Positions 17,938 to 26,017 of a DNA stretch of 64,000 nucleotides are shown piece by piece. Source of the DNA: Pseudolachnospira sp051055405 (lineage in GTDB: Bacteria > Bacillota > Clostridia > Lachnospirales > Lachnospiraceae); the NCBI RefSeq assembly GCF_051055405.1, contig NZ_CP167068.1:62001-126000 (forward strand), given 5' to 3'. Position 1 is the first letter of the stretch; the number at the start of each line of letters is the position of its first letter. A program made the position numbers and the translations under genes. A model generated the notes under the pieces. It was given only the letters and a program-made list of their open reading frames with translations. It had not been told where the DNA came from and made no database searches.

Positions 17938-18999
17938 ATGAATACGGCAATCCGATTTTTTGACCAGAGCTTAAATTTTTTGGGGGAAATCCAGAATTAT
18001 ATTTCCCTGCGTTATACTTGCAAATGGTCTACATATGGAGCCTTTACAGTTGTATTGTCTGGCGTTCCTCCTCTGGCTAAGATGGATAATATCCTTATGT
18101 TGGGCAAGGATCAGCGAAAAAATGGAATTATTAAATATGTGCAGTACAATCAGGCATCCGACGAGACCACAATCAAGGGACATTCCTTATTATGGCTTTT
18201 AAGCAATCGTATCACTGTACCGCCAGACCTAGCCTATCATACGGTCGCTGGTACAGTTGGCGAAATCATGGCGGCTTATGTTCGTACAAATGCAGCCACT
18301 CCCACGGAGCCTGCAAGGAAAATCCCGCAGTTAGAAATAGGGAATATATCAGGGGTTGGAGGTACTACTCGGTATCAGACCCGATATAAGGTATTATTGG
18401 ACGAGATTACAACACTATCCAAGGCATCTAACATTGGCGTCGGTGTGGAGCTTGACTATCATCAAAAAAAACTGGTCTTTATGGCCTATGAGGGATTGGA
18501 CCGATCGGTCAACCAGACGGTCCGATCACCATACATTCTTAATCCAGCACATTATAATGTAACCAACGTCGTAGTGACAGAAAACGACATAGGAACAAAG
18601 AATTGCGCTTATGTTGGCGGAAAGGGTGAGGGAGCGGAACGATCCATCCATATTGTAAACCCAGAGCTTACCGGATTTGCCAGAAGGGAACTTTTTGTCG
18701 ATGCACGGGATATGGAAAGCGCGCTGGATTTGAGGGAGCGTGGACTGCAAAAACTTGCCGATACTGTGAAAGCAGACAGCTATGAATATGATACTGTTAT
18801 GGGTGATTACGGTATTCGGTGGGATCTGGGAGACTTTGTTACATTACATGATAAAAATTTTGGTATTACCCGAACGGATCAGATCACGGAAGTAGAAATA
18901 GCAATAGAGAATACGGGGACGACAATTACCCCCACTTTTGGGATACCGGAAAAGACATTAGCAGAAGTTTTAACGCCAACAGGCGGTATAGTGGAATAG
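17938..18999 (+). CDS. Tail-associated protein (ReqiPepy6 Gp37-like)
   Basis: The 353-aa protein resembles the Gp37-like/Tal family that forms the tail tip: RFFDQSLNFLGEIQNYISLRYTCKWSTYGAFTVVL at the N-terminus, RVTVPPDLAYHTVAGTVGEIM-like middle and a C-terminal DFVTLHDKNFGITRTDQITEVEI block. I chose ATG 17938 with GGGAG at 17926-17930 rather than the TTG at 17932. No separate lysozyme domain is visible. Confidence 0.75.
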   Translation: MNTAIRFFDQSLNFLGEIQNYISLRYTCKWSTYGAFTVVLSGVPPLAKMDNILMLGKDQRKNGIIKYVQYNQASDETTIKGHSLLWLLSNRITVPPDLAYHTVAGTVGEIMAAYVRTNAATPTEPARKIPQLEIGNISGVGGTTRYQTRYKVLLDEITTLSKASNIGVGVELDYHQKKLVFMAYEGLDRSVNQTVRSPYILNPAHYNVTNVVVTENDIGTKNCAYVGGKGEGAERSIHIVNPELTGFARRELFVDARDMESALDLRERGLQKLADTVKADSYEYDTVMGDYGIRWDLGDFVTLHDKNFGITRTDQITEVEIAIENTGTTITPTFGIPEKTLAEVLTPTGGIVE

Positions 19000-19007
19000 G
19001 AGGCAGC

Positions 19008-19526
19008 ATGGGAACTACACATAAAACAGACTTTAAGGTTTTTAATGGGACAGATTATGACCAACATTATTTTTCGACGAGCGCCGATCAGGTAAACACG
19101 AATAGCGGTGGGACGGTAGAAACAGCTTTAACGTCTTTGCAAAACAGCAAGATAAATTGCAGTGATATTGTCCTTGCGTCGTGTGTGTTGAGCTGGGGGA
19201 GTATGGGACGGAATAATGCAGGCGTCATAGAGTACGGGTATTCGGGGACAATCTCATTTCCGCCAGGATTTACGCGGGAAAATACAGTAATCCTTGCATT
19301 AATGGCCAGAGCAAACACGAGCACAAATCCAATCCCGATTTACGGAATGGATAGTTATACCGCCAGCATAGAGGTAACCTTGTATGGAATTTATGTGAAT
19401 TATCACCCATATGCCACGTCTGTGGATGTGCCATTCAGCTTTATGGAGTGTCCGATATATGTACAAGCGGTACTATTAAAAAAGAACGGCATGTATATCG
19501 GCTTGTCTGAACCGGCGGTCGGCTAA
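19008..19526 (+). CDS. Phage tail/receptor-binding-type protein
   Basis: The 172-aa protein starts HKTDFKVFNGTDYDQHYFSTSADQV, an N-terminal module frequent in tail-tip proteins of Firmicute phages that probably anchors to the baseplate. A beta-rich C-terminal domain follows. AGGAGG precedes ATG 19008. Position before the fibre genes suggests an adsorption component; the ligand is unknown. Confidence 0.6.
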   Translation: MGTTHKTDFKVFNGTDYDQHYFSTSADQVNTNSGGTVETALTSLQNSKINCSDIVLASCVLSWGSMGRNNAGVIEYGYSGTISFPPGFTRENTVILALMARANTSTNPIPIYGMDSYTASIEVTLYGIYVNYHPYATSVDVPFSFMECPIYVQAVLLKKNGMYIGLSEPAVG

Positions 19527-19536
19527 AGGAGGCCAT

Positions 19537-19863
19537 ATGTTTACAATTAAAAATAACAGAATTGCGATTACCCGCGGTGACACAGCAATTATTAAAGTAG
19601 AGTTGATGAACCATACCTGGGCCGAAGGTGACCGGATGTATTTTACGGTTAAAAAGCACGCTGGAAATACCGATATTACAATCCAGAAGATAATCGATGA
19701 GTTTTCGGATGGTCTGGCGAATATCTACCTTTCCCAGTATGACACAAATATCCCGGCGGGTGATTATGTCTACGACTTGCAATGCAATCTTGCGGATGGC
19801 CGGATTGATACGATTGTCGGGCCGGAGGAGTTTCAGGTTCTGGAAGGAGTAACGGATGATTGA
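19537..19863 (+). CDS. Small baseplate protein (BppU N-domain-like)
   Basis: The 108-aa product has the beta-sandwich pattern of upper-baseplate N-terminal domains: NRIAITRGDTAIIKVEL, YFTVKKH, IPAGDYVYDLQCNLADGRIDTIVGPEEFQVLEGVT. It ends in an ATG-overlap arrangement with the first fibre gene (ATG 19856), implying coupled translation and perhaps a complex with the fibre. Confidence 0.6.
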   Translation: MFTIKNNRIAITRGDTAIIKVELMNHTWAEGDRMYFTVKKHAGNTDITIQKIIDEFSDGLANIYLSQYDTNIPAGDYVYDLQCNLADGRIDTIVGPEEFQVLEGVTDD

Positions 19864-20683
19864 GGCCAAAGTAATTCCGGTCGGTGTAATCCAGGAAAAT
19901 ATCTCAATTGGCCGTGGTCCAAAAGGTGACAAAGGCGATATGGGAGACGTTACTCCGGAGGCGGAAGCAGCCAAAAGCGCAGCACAGAATGCCGCGGAGA
20001 CGGCCAGCGCTGCTGCGGGCATGGCGAATACGGCAGCGTCGAAGGCTCAGAACGCGGTGACACAGATGGAGACGATGGCAAGAGAGATTCTTTTAAGTGC
20101 ACATCCGGTTGGCTCTATTTATATGGGTACAAGCAATGTCAATCCGGGAACACTTTTTGGAGGTATCTGGGAATCCTGGGGGAGTGGACGGGTACCGGTT
20201 GGGGTGAATGGTTCGGATGTGGATTTTGACGGTGCAGATAAGACAGGCGGCGTGAAAACGATCAATCTGCAGCACAGTCATACAGTAGATAGCCACAGCC
20301 ATACGATTGCACATACGCATACGGTGAATAGTCATAACCATACCACCGGAAGTCTGACATTAAATATAAATCAAATTCCGGCCCATTCGCACACAATGAC
20401 ATCAGCACTTGGATGGCCTGGAAATGGTGATGCAGGTGGAGATATGTTTTCTGGATGGGGGGCGAATAGCTGGCCCAAATTTACACTGGTTAAAAATACA
20501 AATAATGCTGGTGGGACACAATCCCACAATCACGGCAATACAGGAGATGCATCTCCTGCGACAAGCGGTTCTTCGACGGCGAACAGTGGTGGCACATCTC
20601 CGGGGACGAGTTCTCAGCTTTCTGCATCACAGGGAATCATGCCGCCGTATATTACCTGTTATATGTGGAAGCGGATTGCTTAA
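19856..20683 (+). CDS. Tail fibre 1 (collagen-like segment, tail-collar domain, HxH repeats)
   Basis: The 275-aa protein has a short N-terminal anchor, a collagen-like Gly-X-Y stretch (GPKGDKGDMGD, about 22-32), an Ala-rich coiled coil, then a tail-collar domain (PVGSIYMGTSNVNPGTLFGG...SWGSGRVPVG). A run of HSH/HTH/HNH motifs follows, which in phage fibres bind metal ions along a trimer. The C-terminus reads PPYITCYMWKR. It is a tandem paralogue of the next gene. Confidence 0.82.
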   Translation: MIEAKVIPVGVIQENISIGRGPKGDKGDMGDVTPEAEAAKSAAQNAAETASAAAGMANTAASKAQNAVTQMETMAREILLSAHPVGSIYMGTSNVNPGTLFGGIWESWGSGRVPVGVNGSDVDFDGADKTGGVKTINLQHSHTVDSHSHTIAHTHTVNSHNHTTGSLTLNINQIPAHSHTMTSALGWPGNGDAGGDMFSGWGANSWPKFTLVKNTNNAGGTQSHNHGNTGDASPATSGSSTANSGGTSPGTSSQLSASQGIMPPYITCYMWKRIA

Positions 20684-20694
20684 GGAGGGGTACA

Positions 20695-21561
20695 GTGAGA
20701 GATAATCAAGAAATAATCAAAGTTAAATTAAGCGCAGAAGAAACATTAAGCGGTACCTCCAGCGTCGGAAAAGGCGAGAAGGGAGATAAAGGCGAAAAGG
20801 GAGATACGGGAGACGTTACCCCGGCAGCTCAGGCGGCTATGACGGCAGCCCGGCAAGCAGCTGTAAGTGCAGAGGCTGCGAAAAATGCAGCCCAGAATGC
20901 AGCGGAGACGGCTAATACAGCAGCGGAAGATGCTCAGGCAGCAATTACGCAAATTGAAACCAAAGTGAATGAAATCTTGTTACGGGCATATCCGGTTGGC
21001 TCTATCTATATGGGCACAAGTAATATCAATCCGGGGACACTTTTCGGAGGTACTTGGGAATCCTGGGGAAGCGGACGAGTACCGGTGGGGGTTCGTGGCT
21101 CAGATGAGGATTTCAACAGTGCAAATAAAACCGGTGGTGTGAAAAATACGACTCTTAGTGTCTCAAATATGCCTTCCCACACTCATACATTTACTGGAAA
21201 GGCGGTCACATCGGGCTCCCAGTCAGCAAACCATACGCACAGTATCAATATTACATCGGGCAATACGAGTCATGCCCACTCGATGCCGCAGCAAGTGATA
21301 GGCTGGCCAAAAACCCCGGGCCAAACAGCAAATACAATCCCAAACTGGGCCGGATCTTATGGCCCGTACTGTGACGCAGTACAGACAACGAGAACAGATG
21401 GATCGCATAATCATTCTGTCAGCGGTACATCGGGCAGCAACAATGTAGGACATACGCATAGCGTTACTGCAAGTGGTACCAACTCATCAACAGGTGATGG
21501 AAGTGCCTTTTCCAACATGCCACCATATATTACTTGCTATATGTGGCTGCGAACTGAGTAA
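20695..21561 (+). CDS. Tail fibre 2 (paralogue of fibre 1)
   Basis: The 288-aa protein starts with GTG 20695 behind AGGAGGGG. It repeats the fibre 1 architecture: collagen-like GEKGDKGEKGDTGD, Ala-rich coil, an almost identical collar block (PVGSIYMGTSNINPGTLFGG), HxH motifs and the ending PPYITCYMWLR. The central tip region differs strongly from fibre 1. Two related tips could widen or switch target range. Confidence 0.82.
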   Translation: MRDNQEIIKVKLSAEETLSGTSSVGKGEKGDKGEKGDTGDVTPAAQAAMTAARQAAVSAEAAKNAAQNAAETANTAAEDAQAAITQIETKVNEILLRAYPVGSIYMGTSNINPGTLFGGTWESWGSGRVPVGVRGSDEDFNSANKTGGVKNTTLSVSNMPSHTHTFTGKAVTSGSQSANHTHSINITSGNTSHAHSMPQQVIGWPKTPGQTANTIPNWAGSYGPYCDAVQTTRTDGSHNHSVSGTSGSNNVGHTHSVTASGTNSSTGDGSAFSNMPPYITCYMWLRTE

Positions 21562-21658
21562 GCGGATCAAGAGGGGATAGATTTGAATAGAAGGCCCCAT
21601 ACCTCCTAGCAATGTGTCCAAGGGGCCACATTTCATAATATTTGAAAGGGGAAAGGAT

Positions 21659-21922
21659 ATGTCAGAATGGGAAGTCGTTGGGGTACTGGTTGCATTATTA
21701 GGATTAATAGCAGCCATTGCTGGACCGTTGATAAAACTGAATACATCAATAACCACCCTTACGGTAACCTTAAAGGACTTAAATGATGATATCGATGATT
21801 TAACAGTCAAAAATACGAAATCTCATCAGAGGTTGTGGGACCACAATGAAGAGCAGGATAAGAAATTAAATGATCACGAAATGAGGCTTACAATTGTGGA
21901 GAAAGAGGTAAACCATGAATAA
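21659..21922 (+). CDS. xhlA: XhlA-type hemolysin/lysis protein
   Basis: The 87-aa protein has one N-terminal membrane segment (VVGVLVALLGLIAAIAGPLI) followed by a coiled coil (LNDDIDDLTVKNTKSHQRLWDHNEEQDKKLNDHE). This is the shape of XhlA of the B. subtilis defective phage PBSX, which works with holin and endolysin, although XhlA itself usually has its membrane segment at the C-terminus. Start ATG 21659. It overlaps the holin gene by 8 nt. Confidence 0.65.
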   Translation: MSEWEVVGVLVALLGLIAAIAGPLIKLNTSITTLTVTLKDLNDDIDDLTVKNTKSHQRLWDHNEEQDKKLNDHEMRLTIVEKEVNHE

Positions 21923-22127
21923 AAGAACTATGAAACAGTGGGTAAAAGCGGCAGGCGTGAGAGCAATCAAAACCGTAGCTCAAGCAGCCATTGCCATGAT
22001 CGGCACGGCAATGGTGATAGGTGATGTGAATTGGGGTATGGTTGTCTCCGCGTCGGCTCTATCGGGCGTACTATCCTTGCTGACAAGTATTGCTGGGCTG
22101 CCAGAAATCAAAGAGGAACAGGCGTGA
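21915..22127 (+). CDS. Phage holin (r1t-like)
   Basis: The 70-aa protein has two hydrophobic segments (IKTVAQAAIAMIGTAMVI and MVVSASALSGVLSLLTSIAGLP) separated by a DVNWG turn, the pattern of r1t-type holins, and a charged C-terminus. It would open the membrane for the endolysin encoded next, with which it shares a GTGA overlap. Confidence 0.85.
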   Translation: MNKRTMKQWVKAAGVRAIKTVAQAAIAMIGTAMVIGDVNWGMVVSASALSGVLSLLTSIAGLPEIKEEQA

Positions 22128-23227
22128 TTAATAATGATAAGAGACAAGCTTTGACTGATGCTGTCAAAAATCGGGAAGGGAAAAATATATATACCCAGGG
22201 TAGCAAGCGGGACAAAGTGGATTCTGGTTGGTCGGATTGCTCTAGTCTTGTCCAATGGGCCTATCGAAAAATTGGAATAGAGATCGGTGATAACACGGAG
22301 GCTCAGATGCAATGTAAGCAACTCTATAACGTGGCCGTGCCGATTGACGCAGGTGTACCACGAGAGGCTGATTTGATGCCAGGAGACTTACTCTATTTTA
22401 GGGGGAGAGATACCTCGCGCAGTGCAACCCAATATGTTGGACACGTAGAAATGTATGTCGGGAACGGTCAAATCAGCGGCCACGGAAGCGGCATTGGCCC
22501 AACCAGAAAAAACATGGTGAATTACTGTCAGCAGAGGCAGGCATCCTCGTCACCGGTGCCAGTGGGTAACCGGGGACTAATCTGTGTCCGTCGGGCGGCA
22601 GTGCTAACTGAGGATGATCAGCAATCCGATCAGGACTATGTAACCGATCTTTACTGTGATCTATTGGGACGGGAACCAGATTCATCTGGACTGAATGGAT
22701 GGGTCAAGCAGCTGCTAGAGGGTATGAGCCGTGAGGAAGTACGCCAGGGTTTTTTACAATCGAAAGAATATCAATGGAAGCATCCATCAGAAAAATTATC
22801 AGAAATAGTGGATACAAAGTTACAGACATATGTGAAAGAATTTCAGCAGTGGATGAATATATATTTGGCTGGCCGCCTTAGAGAGCCATTAGAAATTGAC
22901 GGGAACTGTGGGGCTAAGACACGAAAAGCCGCAGTAATGGCCATGCAGGTGTACCTGAATAAGATGTGCGGAGCTAGACTTGCGGTGGATGGCAGCTTTG
23001 GGCCAAAATCCAGAGCAGCCTATGAAACCGTCCGGAGAGGCCGTAAAGGGGATAATGTCCGTATTGTGCAGGGATTGCTGTACGGACACGGATATGACCC
23101 TGCTGGATTTGACGGGAGCTGCGGCGCCGGGTGTGAGAGGGCGATCAAACAGTACCAGGCCAATATGGATAGCCTTGTGGTCGATGGACATTGTGGCAAA
23201 GCCACATTTACGGAGTTGGTAAAATAG
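22124..23227 (+). CDS. Endolysin: NlpC/P60 peptidase, DUF4214, peptidoglycan-binding repeats
   Basis: The 367-aa protein starts at GTG 22124, overlapping the holin stop. Domains: NlpC/P60 cysteine peptidase with C39 (WSDCSSLVQWAY) and H107 (GHVEMYVG) as likely catalytic residues; a DUF4214 module at about 170-220 (VTDLYCDLLGREPDSSGLNGWV); and two C-terminal peptidoglycan-binding repeats (VDGSFGPKSRAAY; FDGSCGAGCERAIKQYQ; VDGHCGKATFTELV). It is intact and would lyse the producer cell. It is the last gene before attR. Confidence 0.9.
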   Translation: MINNDKRQALTDAVKNREGKNIYTQGSKRDKVDSGWSDCSSLVQWAYRKIGIEIGDNTEAQMQCKQLYNVAVPIDAGVPREADLMPGDLLYFRGRDTSRSATQYVGHVEMYVGNGQISGHGSGIGPTRKNMVNYCQQRQASSSPVPVGNRGLICVRRAAVLTEDDQQSDQDYVTDLYCDLLGREPDSSGLNGWVKQLLEGMSREEVRQGFLQSKEYQWKHPSEKLSEIVDTKLQTYVKEFQQWMNIYLAGRLREPLEIDGNCGAKTRKAAVMAMQVYLNKMCGARLAVDGSFGPKSRAAYETVRRGRKGDNVRIVQGLLYGHGYDPAGFDGSCGAGCERAIKQYQANMDSLVVDGHCGKATFTELVK

Positions 23228-23283
23228 GTTGGATTTTAGAGTTTTGACGGCGGATAAAGATATTACCATTAGACTGTAAATGC

Positions 23284-23292
23284 ATATACATA
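23284..23292 (+). other. attR core of the inserted element
   Basis: ATATACATA, identical to 4457-4465. Joining the host sequence left of attL to the host sequence right of attR across this core restores the codons Tyr-Thr-Tyr-Gly-Pro-Pro in frame with the 3' half of the hydrolase gene. Confidence 0.85.
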
Positions 23293-23293
23293 C

Positions 23294-23713
23294 GGCCCGC
23301 CCATGGCAGTTGCTCCTCTGAATAAAGTCCGTGAGGTGGTGGAATACGCATTGACAGAGATCCCTCCGGAGAAGATTATCCTCGGCGTTCCCAACTATGC
23401 TTACGACTGGCCTCTTCCCTTTGAGCGTGGCGTGACAAAAGCAGAAACCATCGGGAATACAGAGGCTGTGCGGATTGCCAGGGAAAATGGCGTGGAGATT
23501 CAATGGGATGAGACTGCCCAAAGTCCAACCTTTACCTACCAGCGGGGAAGCGTTGACCATGAAGTCTGGTTTGAAGATGTTCGGAGTTGGCAGGCAAAGC
23601 TAAATTTGGCCCAGGAATACCGCCTTTATGGCGCAGGTGTCTGGAATTTGCTGCGAGAATTTCGGCCAGGATGGCTTTTGATGGGAGCGATGAATGAAGA
23701 ACGGGAAGAATAA
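23294..23713 (+). CDS. sleL: Spore cortex hydrolase (SleL/YaaH type), 3' part
   Basis: The coding sequence resumes with GPPMAVAPLNKVREVVEYAL and continues with PPEKIILGVPNYAYDWPLPF and the C-terminal GH18 segments (YRLYGAGVWNLLREFRPGW). These are the last strands of the barrel missing from the 5' half. An in-frame ATG at 23303 exists but has no ribosome site, so this part is probably not translated unless the element is excised. No frameshift or stop interrupts either half, which argues for recent or reversible insertion. Confidence 0.88.
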   Translation, partial: GPPMAVAPLNKVREVVEYALTEIPPEKIILGVPNYAYDWPLPFERGVTKAETIGNTEAVRIARENGVEIQWDETAQSPTFTYQRGSVDHEVWFEDVRSWQAKLNLAQEYRLYGAGVWNLLREFRPGWLLMGAMNEEREE

Positions 23714-23729
23714 TTGAATCAAGAGAAGC

Positions 23730-23783
23730 AAAAACACGCGCTCTCCTTCAACCTGCGTATGGTTGGGAGCGGCGCGTGTTTTT
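23730..23783 (+). terminator. Intrinsic terminator after the cortex hydrolase gene
   Basis: Long inverted repeat with outer arms AAAAACACGCG (from 23730) and CGCGTGTTTTT (to 23783), continued inward by CTCTCC...GGGAG, ending in a T-run. Confidence 0.85.
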
Positions 23784-23860
23784 ATGATCTATGAGATATA
23801 GAGTATGAAAAATAACTTTACTATAGATATGTACTCCCAAAAACCTCTACAGCCTTATTC

Positions 23861-24145
23861 CTAAGGCAGAGGTTCAAAAAATTTGACTGGAGGTACATTG
23901 AGCGCATGACAAATAAGAAAGAAGCTTTCCATAGACAATCCGCGAGGCTCCTTTTTTGACTCCAAGGAGCTGATAAACGGCCGGGAAAGACCCGTTCTAT
24001 TTGCCAGCTCTTCCTGTGTGATACCAGCTTTCTGCCGGTAATACTTAATGTGGGCAAACAAATCCAGATAATAATCTACATTTTCAAATGGAATGTTCCC
24101 CTTCTTTGACAAATTCAAATCTTGTGTATCGTTCGGATAATTCAT
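23861..24145 (-). CDS. XRE-family HTH regulator
   Basis: A 94-aa protein with a classical Cro/C1 helix-turn-helix at about 32-88 (HIKYYRQKAGITQEELANRTGLSRPFISSLESKKEPRGLSMESFFLICHALNV). ATG 24145 has GGTGAG 7 nt upstream; an alternative start at 24217 would add 24 residues. Lies outside the element, next to the hydrolase gene. Target unknown. Confidence 0.8.
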   Translation of the reverse strand: MNYPNDTQDLNLSKKGNIPFENVDYYLDLFAHIKYYRQKAGITQEELANRTGLSRPFISSLESKKEPRGLSMESFFLICHALNVPPVKFFEPLP

Positions 24146-24367
24146 ATCAGTCTCACCAAATACTATTGTATTCAAAAATCCAGTATTCATAAATAAACGT
24201 TCCGCATATTTTTGCATACTTTCCGTGACATATGTTGCGGATAAGGAACATTTTTCGGTGATATCTTATGAGATAAACGTTCTTATGATAATATTTTTTA
24301 AAAAGTGTAATATTTCATCCCAAATCCATAGTACATAGGTGAGGCAGGAAAGGACGGTGATGCGATT

Positions 24368-24922
24368 GTGGAAGATAGCAAAATTATTGAATTGTTTTAT
24401 GCGCGTTCAGAAGAGGCAATCCAGGAACTATCAAAAAAATATGGATCGGTATGTGGTAAAATAGCGAGAAATATTTTAAATAATAATCTGGATGCGGAGG
24501 AATGTGTAAACGACGCTTATTTAGGCGCCTGGAATACGATACCGCCTCAGAACCCAAAACCGCTTCAGACTTATATCTATCGCCTGGTTCGCAACCTTTC
24601 GATTACAAAATATCATGCAAACACAGCGGCGAAGCGAAATAGTTATTACGATGTGGCGTTGGATGAGTTGGAAGAATGTCTTTCCTCCCGGATTACAGTA
24701 GAGAGTGAACTGGCGGGGAAAGAATTATCCCAGCTGCTGGATTGTTTTTTGGATACATTAGATCAGGAGAATCGAGTGATGTTTGTGCGTCGCTATTGGT
24801 ATTCGGATTCGGTTGCGGATATCGCAGCGAGGCTGGGGATGAAGCCGAATCACGTATCGGTTCGCCTTTCCCGTATACGGGGGAGATTGAAAAAGTATTT
24901 ACAGAAGGAGGATGTCCTATGA
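24368..24922 (+). CDS. RNA polymerase sigma factor, ECF type
   Basis: The 184-aa protein has sigma region 2 (CGKIARNILNNNLDAEECVNDAYLGAWNTIPP) and region 4 (LDTLDQENRVMFVRRYWYSDSVADIAARLGMKPNHVSVRLSRIRGRLKKYL). It starts with GTG 24368. It overlaps the next gene by 4 nt (ATGA), pointing to a sigma/anti-sigma pair. Confidence 0.88.
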   Translation: MEDSKIIELFYARSEEAIQELSKKYGSVCGKIARNILNNNLDAEECVNDAYLGAWNTIPPQNPKPLQTYIYRLVRNLSITKYHANTAAKRNSYYDVALDELEECLSSRITVESELAGKELSQLLDCFLDTLDQENRVMFVRRYWYSDSVADIAARLGMKPNHVSVRLSRIRGRLKKYLQKEDVL

Positions 24923-26013
24923 TAAAACGGGAAGGATTATCGGAGGGTGTAGGGGGGATTTGTGAAAAATATATTCAGGAAGCGGAAGATTATACGCCAA
25001 AGGCAGCAAAAGGGCAGCCGCGTCAGAGATTTTTGGGTAAAGGGGTTCTCGCGGCGTTATTTGCCCTTTGCATGATTGCGGGCGGGATCGGTATTTTTTC
25101 CTCTTTGGGCGGAGTGACAGTAACCGCTTACGCCCATGGAACGGACGCAGAGATTACTTCCGCGGGTGTAAAGATGAACACGGGAATGATCCGCGATACA
25201 GGGGAGATGACGGGCCAACCGCTGATGTTTTACTTGTCTGGCAAGGAGATAAAAACGGTCCGCTTTTCCTGTAAAAATCAGCAAATCAATTTTATGGATT
25301 GGACGGAAAAAAGAGATGAATTTGGCCTTGCCCAAAATTTTACGGTTCCTTATGGGACGGATGAAAGCGAATATTACTATCTTTTGATCAATTGGGTTCC
25401 CAATGCCACGATTCGGGCTTTAACTGATCACAGCGATGCCACGATTCAATCGCTTCCAAAGGAGATGAGGGAAGATACGATTGTAATGGAAATTGTTTTT
25501 GAGGATGGAAAAACCGCCACAAAGGCAATTGCCATTTCCCTGCTGGATGATGGTTCGTTCCTTGCTGTTTTTGATGATTATAAGATTTCCGAAGAAGATG
25601 AGTTTGTCGCACGGCCTGACAGCAAAGCGATTCCCCGCGATGTTTTATACGCCCAGGGAGACAGCGCGGCCTGGAGTGAAGAATACCCCTTTGGCGACGC
25701 GCCTGTCATCGAAGGTGATTATCAGGACGCGGATACCCAGGAACCGGAAAGCGTCGTTCAGGCAGGTACGCTTACCTTTACGGGAACGATCATAGAAAGT
25801 GCGGCGGAGGGAGAAAAAACCGCTATCCTAATAAAAGCGGACAGCGGTTCTAAACTTCCCTATGATACGGTATATTTTTCTCTTTCCGAAAGCGACGCGG
25901 AATGGGCGGGTAAAATCGGCGCCGCGGTCCGCGTTACCTGTGAGGACATTTTTGCGGAATCGCTGCCGCCGATCGGAACCTTGATTTCGATTTCCGGCAG
26001 GGATGATTCCTGA
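24919..26013 (+). CDS. Membrane-anchored partner of the ECF sigma factor (putative anti-sigma/sensor)
   Basis: The 364-aa protein has a soluble N-terminus (~45 aa), one membrane segment (GVLAALFALCMIAGGIGIF) and a large outside part with no domain I recognise, ending in an OB-like region (GTLTFTGTIIESAAEGEKTAILIKADSG). Starts at ATG 24919 behind AAGGAGGA, coupled to the sigma gene. By analogy it would bind the sigma factor and sense an extracellular signal, but no zinc-binding anti-sigma motif is visible. Confidence 0.6.
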   Translation: MIKREGLSEGVGGICEKYIQEAEDYTPKAAKGQPRQRFLGKGVLAALFALCMIAGGIGIFSSLGGVTVTAYAHGTDAEITSAGVKMNTGMIRDTGEMTGQPLMFYLSGKEIKTVRFSCKNQQINFMDWTEKRDEFGLAQNFTVPYGTDESEYYYLLINWVPNATIRALTDHSDATIQSLPKEMREDTIVMEIVFEDGKTATKAIAISLLDDGSFLAVFDDYKISEEDEFVARPDSKAIPRDVLYAQGDSAAWSEEYPFGDAPVIEGDYQDADTQEPESVVQAGTLTFTGTIIESAAEGEKTAILIKADSGSKLPYDTVYFSLSESDAEWAGKIGAAVRVTCEDIFAESLPPIGTLISISGRDDS

Positions 26014-26017
26014 AAAA

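Larger units (their letters stand above)
4462..23288. mobile_element. 18.8-kb serine-recombinase element with tail and lysis genes but no head genes
   Basis: Bounded by the attL and attR cores inside one gene. Order: recombinase, KilA-N protein, lipoprotein, ImmA, repressor (all minus strand); then, on plus, Cro-like protein, small early genes, a sigma-like late regulator, ten or more tail genes, XhlA, holin and endolysin. Terminase, portal, capsid, protease and head-tail connector genes are absent; only 230 bp separate the late regulator from the tail terminator gene. No replication initiator or DnaC-like protein was recognised either. It could be a defective prophage or a domesticated flexible tailocin (monocin-like). 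Confidence 0.85.
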
